Shown here: positions 55,487 to 62,785 of the stretch, piece by piece
How positions within the stretch are numbered: position 1 is the stretch's first letter
Layout: the number at the start of each line of letters is the position of its first letter
Origin: Cellulosimicrobium cellulans
GTDB taxonomy: Bacteria > Actinomycetota > Actinomycetes > Actinomycetales > Cellulomonadaceae
NCBI RefSeq assembly: GCF_006539945.1
Contig: NZ_BJNZ01000001.1
Span: 248,001-312,000, forward strand
Direction of reading: 5' to 3'
DNA length: 64,000 nt
Translations under genes and position numbers: made by a program
The notes under the pieces: model-generated
What the model saw: the letters and a program-made list of their open reading frames with translations, nothing else
Told to the model about the DNA's origin: nothing
Databases searched by the model: none

Positions 55487-55569
55487 GGTGGAAGGTCTCC
55501 CGTCTCGTGAGCGGGACGACGATACGTGCCACTCGCGTCGCTCGCCCCCTGGGGCGCCCTGCCGTTCGG

Positions 55570-55995
55570 TCAGGGCGTCGTGGCGCCGGCGACGTTCACC
55601 AGCCACCCGACGCCGAACCGGTCGGTGAGCATGCCGAACTCGTCGCCCCACGGCGCGGTCTCCATCGCCATGACCTCCTGCGCGCCCTCGGACAGCGCGG
55701 CGAACCACGCACGGAGGCGCTCGCGGTCGTCGGGGCCGCCGAACAGCGCGACCGACGCGTGGTCGGTGAGCGTCGTCCCCGGCGGCACGTCCGACGCCAT
55801 GAGCGTCCCGGCGCCCTCGATCGGGAGCTCGAGCTGCGAGTGCATGACCTTCTTCGCCTGCGCCGGGTCGTCCACCGGGCCGATCGAGTCGTAGGTGCTG
55901 ATGTCCGGCGTCACGCCGAACACGGTGCCGTAGAACTCCACCGCGTCACGCGCGTCGCCGTCGAAGTTCAGGTAGGGGCTGAGCTGAACGGACAT
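55570..55995 (-). CDS. PhnB-like VOC family protein, 141 aa
   Basis: A VOC protein of the 3-demethylubiquinone/PhnB group: SPYLNFDGDARDAVEFYGTV, VMHSQLELPIEGAGTLMASD, SVALFGGPDDRERLRAWFAA and WGDEFGMLTDRFGVGWLVNV. Function of this group is generally unknown. ATG at 55995 behind GAGGAGGCC. The spacer of 62 bp to the orphan toxin fragment carries nothing recognised. Confidence 0.9.
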   Translation of the reverse strand: MSVQLSPYLNFDGDARDAVEFYGTVFGVTPDISTYDSIGPVDDPAQAKKVMHSQLELPIEGAGTLMASDVPPGTTLTDHASVALFGGPDDRERLRAWFAALSEGAQEVMAMETAPWGDEFGMLTDRFGVGWLVNVAGATTP

Positions 55996-56057
55996 GATGG
56001 CCTCCTCGTCGAGATGGACCTGACTCCTGTGTGGACGCCCCGGGACAGCCGGACTGA

Positions 56058-56327
56058 GCGGTCCCCGCCATCGTCGACCTCGGGTCCCACGTCGCGGAGG
56101 CGATGGGCGGCAGCTCGAGCTGGCGGACGCTCGCGGACTGGGCCATCAACGAGGCTCTGCGCTACCCGGCTCACGTCTGGTACGAGAGTCGGAACGACGC
56201 CGACGTCTTCAAGACGGAGGTCCAGATCCGCGACCGCAGCGGTCGAGTGCGCGACGTCAAGTACTCGAACGTCGTCGTGGCCCGAGTCTCGAAGAACATC
56301 ATCACCACCTACCCTTCGAATTCATGA
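56058..56327 (+). pseudogene. Orphan C-terminal toxin domain (contact/polymorphic-toxin tip), about 74-90 aa
   Basis: The frame is open from 56058 to the stop at 56327, with the first ATG at 56103. The sequence (WRTLADWAINEALRYPAHVW, FKTEVQIRDRSGRVRDVKYS, NVVVARVSKNIITTYPSN) resembles nuclease tips of polymorphic toxins that end in strand-rich T-x-YP segments, as in BECR-fold RNases. It lacks any secretion or repeat region and an in-frame stop lies at 56055-56057. The next gene overlaps its end by four bases, which is the toxin-immunity layout. It is either a displaced toxin tip or a small stand-alone toxin. GC is lower than in neighbours. Family is inferred. Confidence 0.55.
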
Positions 56328-56647
56328 CCACTCGAATCGTCGAGCAGCTCGCGCTCCAGTCTTCCGGCGACGGCAACGACGTGCGGGTCGCCGAAGGTGG
56401 AGCGCTGCTTCACCGCTGGGACGGCATGTCGTACGACCCGCCGATCGTGTTGGACGTCGCCGACGACGACCTGAACCGCTTCCTCGACGCGGTCGCTGAC
56501 GACGGCGAGGTGCTCTGGCCTGGACGAGATACGCAGTGGGCAGGTTGTGCCCTGCTGATCACGCACATCGACGAGGTGCTGCGGACGAGCGAGACCTCGC
56601 CCGTCCGGCTCAGGATCGACGGCGAAGGGCGACTCAGGGCGGACTAG
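56324..56647 (+). CDS. Probable immunity protein for the orphan toxin tip, 107 aa
   Basis: Starts inside the toxin stop (ATGA overlap). The product is small and acidic (DPPIVLDVADDDLNRFLDAV, then ADDGEVLWPGRDTQWAGCAL), as expected for an immunity protein that covers a basic nuclease. No family was recognised from motifs. The end is followed by a long perfect-type hairpin at 56764-56812. Retention of immunity without a full toxin gene is common for defence against neighbours. Confidence 0.6.
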   Translation: MTTRIVEQLALQSSGDGNDVRVAEGGALLHRWDGMSYDPPIVLDVADDDLNRFLDAVADDGEVLWPGRDTQWAGCALLITHIDEVLRTSETSPVRLRIDGEGRLRAD

Positions 56648-56763
56648 CCGATCCGTCTCGCCCGAAGGTAGGGGCGATACGACCTTCCGCCGTGACGTCC
56701 ACCACCCGACCCCGCCGATGGCTGTGCTCACCAGGCGCGACGTAGCGAAGAACTCAAGAACCG

Positions 56764-56812
56764 CCGTTTGTCAGGCGTTGCGAAGTCCACCTCTGCGACG
56801 CCTGACAAACGG
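56764..56812. terminator. Long hairpin after the toxin-immunity pair
   Basis: CCGTTTGTCAGGCGT pairs perfectly with ACGCCTGACAAACGG, extended inward by a few further pairs, around a loop of about 10-15 bases. It could be a bidirectional terminator for the immunity gene and the convergent 39-aa gene, or an isolated palindromic repeat. It is unrelated in sequence to the six-copy family. Confidence 0.55.
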
Positions 56813-56905
56813 TCGGTCTTGCAGCGTCAGGTTGGTTGTGTCGAGGCCCGCCTGTACAGCCGGGACCGTTGACCAACCTCGCGGGTCGACCGCCCGCGCA
56901 CCGGT

Positions 56906-57025
56906 TCAGCCCTTGCCGAGCGTCGAGCCGGCCTTCGACTTCGCTGGCTTGCTCGAGGAGTTGCTCGCGAGCGTCTTGCCCGCCTTGGACAGAGCGGACT
57001 TCGAGGGCTTCGCAGACTTCGCCAT
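56906..57025 (-). CDS. Small Lys/Ser-rich protein, 39 aa
   Basis: A short gene with a very strong ribosome site (GGGAGGTGACGTC directly before the ATG at 57025). The product starts MAKSAKPSKSALSKAGKTLA and ends KSKAGSTLGKG; it holds about ten lysines and eleven serines and no hydrophobic segment. The spacing of Lys and the AGSxL ending resemble a widespread family of 35-70-residue bacterial proteins of unknown role. It is divergent from the speD gene, 182 bp between starts, so the two may share regulation. Confidence 0.72.
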   Translation of the reverse strand: MAKSAKPSKSALSKAGKTLASNSSSKPAKSKAGSTLGKG

Positions 57026-57207
57026 GACGTCACCTCCCTTCACCGGAAGTCCAGCACGAGGATCTGACACGGCCGACTGGCCGCAAAGAGGTCGACGTGC
57101 GACCTGTCGGCTAAGGTGTGCGCGGCCCGACGGCGCGGCCGCCGGACCGCGGGCTGCTCACCCGCGTGCGGCCCACGGACCGAGGAGCGCGACAGGGGGG
57201 CCAGGGC

Positions 57208-57549
57208 GTGCAGCGCAACCTCGTCCACGTCTTCGACGTGACGGGCGCGGACCCCGCGCTGCTCGACGACGACCCGACCGTCCGCGGGTGCCTCGACGCG
57301 ATCGTCCGGCACGCGGGCATGACGCCGCTCGGCGAGGCGTCCCACCGCTTCGAGCCCCAGGGCACGAGCGTCGTGATCCTGCTCGCCGAGTCGCACCTCG
57401 CCGTCCACACGTGGCCCGAGCACGGGACCGCCTACGTGACCCTCACGACCTGCCGCGCACCGGCGTCCGCCACCTTCACCGAGGACGTGCGTGCCCTGCT
57501 CGCAGACGCGCTGGGCGCGGCCGACGTCGCCGTGCGGAGCCTCGTGTGA
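57208..57549 (+). CDS. speD: S-adenosylmethionine decarboxylase proenzyme (SpeD type), 113 aa
   Basis: Makes decarboxylated AdoMet, the aminopropyl donor. The self-processing site is clear: LLAESHLAVHTWPEHGTAYV, where cleavage before Ser62 gives the pyruvoyl group, followed by the conserved Thr/Cys strand TLTTCRAP. Length fits the short bacterial SpeD class. The GTG at 57208 is chosen since the fold begins at QRNLVHVFDV. It overlaps the DUF4178 gene by four bases, and an aminopropyltransferase gene lies downstream, so the four genes form an operon. Confidence 0.92.
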   Translation: MQRNLVHVFDVTGADPALLDDDPTVRGCLDAIVRHAGMTPLGEASHRFEPQGTSVVILLAESHLAVHTWPEHGTAYVTLTTCRAPASATFTEDVRALLADALGAADVAVRSLV

Positions 57550-58301
57550 GCCGGACCCGCCCCCGGCTCGCGCTGCGCGTGGGCGAGGACCTCGTCGGCA
57601 CGCCGCCCCAGCGGGCGACGCCTCGCGCCGTCGCCGTCCTGTCGACCGTGCACGGCGGCACGACGTTCACGTGGGAGGAGTGGCAGCTCCTCGCCCACGA
57701 CGGCTCGGACGTGTGGATCGAGTACGACCACGACACCCGCGACGTCACGCTCCTGCACCCGACCGAGGCGTGGCCGCCGGTCGTCGACCTCTCGGCGCTG
57801 CACACCGGCCGCACCCTCGGTCTGCGCCTCGACGGACGGCAGTACTCGCTCGTCGTGCGCGAGCGCGGTACGGGCCGGGTCGAGCACGTCGAGGGGCAGT
57901 TCGCCGAGCCGTTCGTCGTGGGGCAGCAGGTCGAGTACGTCGACCTCTCGGCCCACGGGACGGTCGTCTCGATCGAGCGCACGACCGGCCCGCTCGGTCC
58001 CGTGACCGCCGTCTACCGCGGCCGGCGCATCGACGTGGCGGAGCAGCGCCGGCTGTTCGGCCGCCGCGTCGCGCCGCGCACGCTCCCCGGGGGTCGGTTC
58101 GTCGCCTTCGCGGTGGCCGCCGTCGTGCTCGTCGGGCTCTTCGCCTCGTGCACCGCGCGAGCCGCCTCGGGCGACGGGGCGTGCACGCCCCGCACCGTCG
58201 AGACCGTCGCGCCGTCCGGCGAGGTGACCACCACCGAGCAGAGCGGCACGTGCGTGCGCCGGTCCGTCTACGGCGGCGGTGGCGGCGGGCTCGGCAAGTG
58301 A
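57546..58301 (+). CDS. DUF4178 domain protein with C-terminal membrane helix, 251 aa
   Basis: A soluble DUF4178 domain fills residues about 10-165: VGEDLVGTPPQRATPRAVAV, TTFTWEEWQLLAHDGSDVWI followed by EYDHDTRDVTLLHP, and YVDLSAHGTVVSIERTTGPL with a trailing EVTAVYRGR-like strand. One membrane helix at about 180-205 (FVAFAVAAVVLVGLFASCTA) and a short external tail with two cysteines and a run of glycines follow. DUF4178 has no known activity; it repeatedly co-occurs with polyamine-type aminopropyltransferases and DUF350 in bacteria. The GTG at 57546 overlaps speD (GTGA). Confidence 0.85.
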   Translation: MSRTRPRLALRVGEDLVGTPPQRATPRAVAVLSTVHGGTTFTWEEWQLLAHDGSDVWIEYDHDTRDVTLLHPTEAWPPVVDLSALHTGRTLGLRLDGRQYSLVVRERGTGRVEHVEGQFAEPFVVGQQVEYVDLSAHGTVVSIERTTGPLGPVTAVYRGRRIDVAEQRRLFGRRVAPRTLPGGRFVAFAVAAVVLVGLFASCTARAASGDGACTPRTVETVAPSGEVTTTEQSGTCVRRSVYGGGGGGLGK

Positions 58302-58377
58302 CGCGCCCGACCGCCGGACCCCTCCCAGCACCCGTACGCCCGCCCGCCCGTCCCACGACCTGACCCCGGGAGACACC

Positions 58378-58611
58378 GTGATCGCAACCGCCGCCGCCCC
58401 GCTGGCGTTCCTCTGGTCCTTCTTCTCGACCATCCTCTACTCGGCGCTCGGCATCGTCCTGCTGCTGGTCACGCTCGTGGTGGCGAACAAGGTGTTCCGG
58501 CTCAACCTGCACCGCGAGCTCGTCGACGAGCACAACGTCGCGTTCGGCGTGATGATCGCGGGCCTTGCCGTCGCGATCGGCCTCATCATCGCGGGGACGA
58601 TCAGCTCCTGA
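58378..58611 (+). CDS. DUF350 membrane protein, 77 aa
   Basis: Two membrane helices: FFSTILYSALGIVLLLVTLV and FGVMIAGLAVAIGLIIAGTI. They are joined by the DUF350-type loop LNLHRELVDEHNVAFG. DUF350 (YjfL family) proteins are small, usually occur beside polyamine or glutathionylspermidine-like genes, and have no proven function. The GTG at 58378 follows CGGGAGACACC. The next gene starts two bases after its stop, so production is coupled. Confidence 0.85.
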   Translation: MIATAAAPLAFLWSFFSTILYSALGIVLLLVTLVVANKVFRLNLHRELVDEHNVAFGVMIAGLAVAIGLIIAGTISS

Positions 58612-58613
58612 CC

Positions 58614-60248
58614 GTGCTCGACCAGCAGGAGCGCCCGCCCGAGGCCGCCGCGGACGGCTCGGGCGACGCCGCGCCCCCGTCCGGGCGGTACGGCCACGCG
58701 CGCACGATGGACCGGCCCACGGTCTTCGCCGCCGCGCTGCTCGTCGCCGTCGGCGGGCTCGTCTACGAGCTCATCCTCGGGACGGCGGCCTCGTACCTGT
58801 TCGGCGACTCCGTCGTCGCGTTCTCCGTCGCGACGGGACTCACGCTGTTCGGCATGGGCCTCGGCTCGCTCCTCGCGCCCCGGCTCCAGCGCACGGCGGG
58901 GCTGAGCTTCGTGAGCAACGAGCTCGTGCTCTCGCTCCTCGGCGGGACGTCGGTGCTCGCGCTGTTCTGGGCGTACGCGTCCACCGAGCTCGCGTGGGTC
59001 GTGTTCGTCGTGCTGTCGCTCGCGATCGGCACGGCGATCGGCGTCGAGATCCCGCTGCTCGTCGCGGTCCTCAAGGAGCAGGGCAGCGAGGGCTCCGTCT
59101 CGCTGCTGTCGAAGGTGCTCGCGCTCGACTACTTCGGGGCGCTCGCGGCCTCGCTCCTGTTCCCGTTCCTGCTGCTCCCGTACCTCGGGCTCGTCCGCAC
59201 CGCGTTCGCGGTCGCGGTGCTCAACGTCGCCGTCGCGGCGTTCATGCTCGCGCGCATGGGCCACCCGCCGCGGTGGACCGCGCTCGCCGCCGTGACGCTC
59301 GTCGTCCTCCTCGCCGGGTTCGCCGCGTCCACGTGGCTCGAGACGCGCATCAGCGCGGGGATGTACCAGGACCCGGTCGTGGCGCAGGAGCGCAGCGCCT
59401 ACCAGCAGGTCGTCGTCACCGAGTACCGCGGCGACACGCGGCTCTACCTGGACAACCAGCTCCAGTTCTCGTCCGTCGACGAGGCCCGCTACCACGAGAC
59501 GCTCGCGCACGCGGCGATGACGTCGGTCGCGGCGCCCGCGTCCGTGGCGATCCTCGGCGGGGGCGACGGCCTCCTCACGCGCGAGGTGCTGCGGTACGAC
59601 TCGGTGCAGGAGGTCACGCTCGTCGACCTCGACCCCGCGGTGACCGACCTCGCGCGGGAGAACCGGCTCCTCACCGACCTCAACGAGCACGCGCTCGACG
59701 ACCCGCGCGTGAGCATCGTCAACGCCGACGCCTTCCGCTGGGTCGAGGACACCCCGCAGACGTTCGACGTCGTGCTGGTCGACCTCGTCGACCCCTCGAC
59801 CGAGCGTGTCGCCAAGCTGTACTCCCAGGAGTTCTACGGCATGGTCGCCGCGCACCTGCGGCCGGGCGGCGCGTTCGCGACCCAGGCCACGTCCACCTAC
59901 TTCACGCCCGACGCGTTCTGGCAGGTCGTGTCCACCGTCCGCGCCGCGGCCCCCGACCGCGCCGTCGTACCGCTCACCGTCAATGTCCCGTCGTTCGGCG
60001 AGTGGGGCTTCGCGCTCTCCCTCCCCGGGGGCGAGGCGTCTGCCGGGCCCGGGGACCTCGACGACGTCCCCGGGCTCTTCGCGCGCACGCCGCTCCCCGA
60101 GGGCCTGCGGTTCCACGACGCGGCGTCGCTCGCCGCGACCACGCGCCTGCCCGCCGACAACCCGCCGCGCGACCTGCCGCCGTCGACCTTGCTCTCCCCG
60201 ACCGTGCAGCGCACCTACCAGGAGGACATGCGCGCCTGGCGCTACTGA
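58614..60248 (+). CDS. speE: Membrane-bound polyamine aminopropyltransferase (spermidine-synthase-like), 544 aa
   Basis: Residues about 40-245 hold seven or so membrane helices (VFAAALLVAVGGLVYELILG, LALDYFGALAASLLFPFLLL). Residues 260-530 form the aminopropyltransferase domain: YQQVVVTEYRGDTRLYLDNQ, QFSSVDEARYHETLAHAAM, the dcAdoMet-binding AILGGGDGLLTREVLRYDSV near 314, VTLVDLDPAVTDLAREN, and the catalytic-region DVVLVDLVDPSTERVAKLYS near 387. It transfers an aminopropyl group to an amine acceptor that is probably membrane-associated or passes through the membrane. The GTG at 58614 lies two bases after DUF350. Acceptor not known. Confidence 0.9.
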   Translation: MLDQQERPPEAAADGSGDAAPPSGRYGHARTMDRPTVFAAALLVAVGGLVYELILGTAASYLFGDSVVAFSVATGLTLFGMGLGSLLAPRLQRTAGLSFVSNELVLSLLGGTSVLALFWAYASTELAWVVFVVLSLAIGTAIGVEIPLLVAVLKEQGSEGSVSLLSKVLALDYFGALAASLLFPFLLLPYLGLVRTAFAVAVLNVAVAAFMLARMGHPPRWTALAAVTLVVLLAGFAASTWLETRISAGMYQDPVVAQERSAYQQVVVTEYRGDTRLYLDNQLQFSSVDEARYHETLAHAAMTSVAAPASVAILGGGDGLLTREVLRYDSVQEVTLVDLDPAVTDLARENRLLTDLNEHALDDPRVSIVNADAFRWVEDTPQTFDVVLVDLVDPSTERVAKLYSQEFYGMVAAHLRPGGAFATQATSTYFTPDAFWQVVSTVRAAAPDRAVVPLTVNVPSFGEWGFALSLPGGEASAGPGDLDDVPGLFARTPLPEGLRFHDAASLAATTRLPADNPPRDLPPSTLLSPTVQRTYQEDMRAWRY

Positions 60249-60311
60249 CCCGCCGAGTGGATGAAGGTGTGCAGATCGAGTACTGGGTGGCGTGCGCAGA
60301 GACTCGTACCG

Positions 60312-60347
60312 AGTGTGCGTATGGACTAGTAGAAAGTGTGCGTATGG
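60312..60347 (+). repeat. Direct repeat AGTGTGCGTATGG upstream of the AAA/DUF4143 gene
   Basis: Two copies (60312-60324 and 60335-60347), 23 bp apart, lie 38-73 bp before the start at 60385. They could be a phased binding site of a regulator. No regulator gene is adjacent. Confidence 0.45.
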
Positions 60348-60372
60348 GATGGTAGCTAGCGTCGGCGACGGA

Positions 60373-60378
60373 TATGAT
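60373..60378 (+). promoter_or_regulatory. -10 element of a probable leaderless transcript
   Basis: TATGAT is six bases before the ATG at 60385, so transcription would begin at the start codon itself. No ribosome site is present. Leaderless messages are common in actinobacteria. Confidence 0.5.
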
Positions 60379-60384
60379 CCGTCG

Positions 60385-61653
60385 ATGGGATACCGCCGCC
60401 GTGTGCTCGACGAGTTGCTCGACGAACTCCAACCCGCTCTTGCCGCGACGTCGATCTACGGCCCCAAGGGCGTCGGCAAGACCGCCACGGCACAGCGGCG
60501 GGCGCGCTCTGTTCTTCGCCTGGACGATCCTGGTGACCTTCAGCGTCTTGAGGCCGACCCTCGACTTCTGACCACGCTCCCTTCGCCGCTCCTGATCGAC
60601 GAGTGGCAGCGCTGGCCGGCCGTCTGGGACCTTGTCCGGCGTGCCGTCGACGAGGGAGTGCCACGTGGCACGTTCCTCCTCACAGGCAGTTCTGCGCCCC
60701 GGGGCTCAACCGTGCACAGCGGAGCAGGCCGGATCGTGGGCATGCGCATGCGCCCGATGAGTCTTCTGGAACGTGGCGTCACGGTTCCTGCCGTGAGCTT
60801 GGCTGCGCTCTTGGAAGGCGACGCGACGATCGATGGAGCGACGGATGTCGGGCTCCGTGAGTACGCGGAAGAGATTGCAGCCTCAGGCTTTCCGGACATT
60901 CGCTCGGAAGCATCGCCCCGGCTGCGACGCGTGAGGCTCGACGCCTACGTGGACGATATCGTCCAACGCGAGTTCGCGGAGCAGGGCTACCCGGTACGCC
61001 GGCCAGAGTCGCTGCGTGCGTGGCTCGCTGCGTATGCGGCGGCATCGTCGACGACGGCAAAGTACTCCGAGATCCTCGACGCCGCGACACCCAATCATGG
61101 GGACAAGCCGGCGAAGGCCACCACGCTCGGCTATCGCGACGCGCTCTCGGGTCTGTGGCTCCTCGATCCCACCCCCGCGTGGACCCCTGGCGACAACAGA
61201 TTGTCGCGTCTGAGCCAGGCATCCAAGCACCAGCTCGCCGACCCGGCACTCGCTGCGCGCCTGCTCAACGTCACGGCGGAATCACTGCTCGCGGGTCGAG
61301 CCACGGCTGCTTCACTGAGCCCCGAGCCGCTGCTGGGAACACTCTTCGAATCGCTCGTCACGCTCGACGTCAACGTCTACGCGACGCATTCGGAAGCAAC
61401 GGTCAGCCACTTTCGCGACCTCAACGGCCGCCACGAGATCGATCTTGTCGTGACGGGCAACGACGATCGCGTCGTGGCCATCGAAGTCAAGTTGACCGCA
61501 GTGCCTACGGACCGGGACGTCCGACACCTTCTCTGGCTTCGCGAACAGATCGGCGACCGGCTTGCCGACATGCTCGTCGTCACGACCGGGGAACATGCGT
61601 ACCGGCGCCGGGACGGGGTCGCCGTGGTCCCGGCAGCTTTGCTCGGACCATGA
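60385..61653 (+). CDS. AAA_14/DUF4143 ATPase, 422 aa
   Basis: Walker A SIYGPKGVGKTATAQ near residue 24-38 and Walker B LLIDEWQRWPAVWDLVRRAV near 69-88 belong to the AAA_14 domain. Residues about 180-400 are the DUF4143 region, a restriction-endonuclease-like fold (HEIDLVVTGNDDRVVAIEVK, with D-x-(20)-E-V-K as in PD-(D/E)XK proteins). Function of these widespread proteins is unknown; they are often horizontally acquired. Here the GC bias is weaker than in the flanking genes and the promoter looks leaderless. The ATG at 60385 is used. It is convergent with the LLM gene, 11 bp apart. Confidence 0.88.
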   Translation: MGYRRRVLDELLDELQPALAATSIYGPKGVGKTATAQRRARSVLRLDDPGDLQRLEADPRLLTTLPSPLLIDEWQRWPAVWDLVRRAVDEGVPRGTFLLTGSSAPRGSTVHSGAGRIVGMRMRPMSLLERGVTVPAVSLAALLEGDATIDGATDVGLREYAEEIAASGFPDIRSEASPRLRRVRLDAYVDDIVQREFAEQGYPVRRPESLRAWLAAYAAASSTTAKYSEILDAATPNHGDKPAKATTLGYRDALSGLWLLDPTPAWTPGDNRLSRLSQASKHQLADPALAARLLNVTAESLLAGRATAASLSPEPLLGTLFESLVTLDVNVYATHSEATVSHFRDLNGRHEIDLVVTGNDDRVVAIEVKLTAVPTDRDVRHLLWLREQIGDRLADMLVVTTGEHAYRRRDGVAVVPAALLGP

Positions 61654-61664
61654 GGGAGACGATG

Positions 61665-62684
61665 TCACCACGGGGTGGTCGCGGTGACGGCCTCCAGGGC
61701 GTCGAGCGCCGCGAACGGGTCGTCCGGTCGGGAGGGGTCGGGGCTCGTCGCGACGAGCACGACGCTCGACACCCCGCCCGCGCCGAGCTCGGCGAGCCGG
61801 GCGCGGAAGGCGTCGGGCGGCCCGACGACGGCGAGCGCGTCGACCCAGGCGTCCGGCATCGCGGCGGCGAAGGCCCCGGGGGAGTCGCTCGCGTCGCGCA
61901 GGGCGCGGAAGTCGTCGGCGAACGGCAGCGGGTCGATCTGCGCCGACCAGTCCGCCTCGCCCAGGACGGCGAGGTGCGGCCGGACGATGGCGCGGGCGGT
62001 CGCGACGTCGTCGTGCACCGCGCCGAGCGAGAAGGCGACGACGCGGTGCTCGGGCGGGGCGGCGTCGCCCGCGCTCGCGCGCCCGGCGTCGATCGCGGCG
62101 CGCGCGACGGCCAGGTACTCCGGGGTCACGGGCATGTCGAGGATCGTCCCGTCGGCGACGCGTCCGGAGACCTCGAGCGAGCGCGGGCCGCGCACCCCGG
62201 CGAGCACCGGCGGCGGCGAGGCGGGCGGGGCGTGCAGCGCGACGTCGTCGACCGTCACGTACCGGCCGGAGACGGTGACGCGCTCGCCGTGCAGCAGCGC
62301 GCGCACGGCCGACGTCGTCTCCTCGAGCATCGCGAGCGGGCTCGCGGGCCAGACGCCGATCTGCCGCATCCACGCGGGCAGGCCGTGCCCGAGCCCCAGG
62401 TGCAGGCGGCCGGGGTGCAGGGCGGCGAGCGTCGCGGCCTCCATCGCGGCGGTCGACGGCGCGCGTGTCGCCGCAGGCAGGATCCCGATGCCGACGGTCA
62501 GGCGCTGCGTCGCGGCGAGGACGGTCGCGGCCTGCGCGATCCCGCCGTGGAACGTGAGGTCCTCGACGACCCACACCTCGTCGAGCCCCACCTCCTCGGC
62601 GCGGTGCGCGAACGGCACGATCTGGTCGGCGGGCAGCTCGCGCGGCAGGATCACGCCGAGCGCGGGGGTCGTCGAGGTCGCCAT
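61665..62684 (-). CDS. LLM-class flavin-dependent oxidoreductase, 339 aa
   Basis: A luciferase-like barrel: ALGVILPRELPADQIVPFAH, VGLDEVWVVEDLTFHGGIAQ, LTVGIGILPAATRAPSTAAM and HPGRLHLGLGHGLPAWMRQI followed by VWPASPLAMLEE. Both FMN and F420 users share this pattern; the assignment to one cofactor is not possible here. The substrate is unknown. The ATG at 62684 is used. It shares a divergent spacer of 101 bp with the serine hydrolase. Confidence 0.9.
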   Translation of the reverse strand: MATSTTPALGVILPRELPADQIVPFAHRAEEVGLDEVWVVEDLTFHGGIAQAATVLAATQRLTVGIGILPAATRAPSTAAMEAATLAALHPGRLHLGLGHGLPAWMRQIGVWPASPLAMLEETTSAVRALLHGERVTVSGRYVTVDDVALHAPPASPPPVLAGVRGPRSLEVSGRVADGTILDMPVTPEYLAVARAAIDAGRASAGDAAPPEHRVVAFSLGAVHDDVATARAIVRPHLAVLGEADWSAQIDPLPFADDFRALRDASDSPGAFAAAMPDAWVDALAVVGPPDAFRARLAELGAGGVSSVVLVATSPDPSRPDDPFAALDALEAVTATTPW

Positions 62685-62785
62685 GCCGCGACCGTACTCT
62701 GACAGCGCTCCCACCTGCGAGGTCTCCCGGGGGACGGACCGTAAAGCGCTGGCGGTCGGCGGAGCGCGGTGCCTACCGTCGGGGC

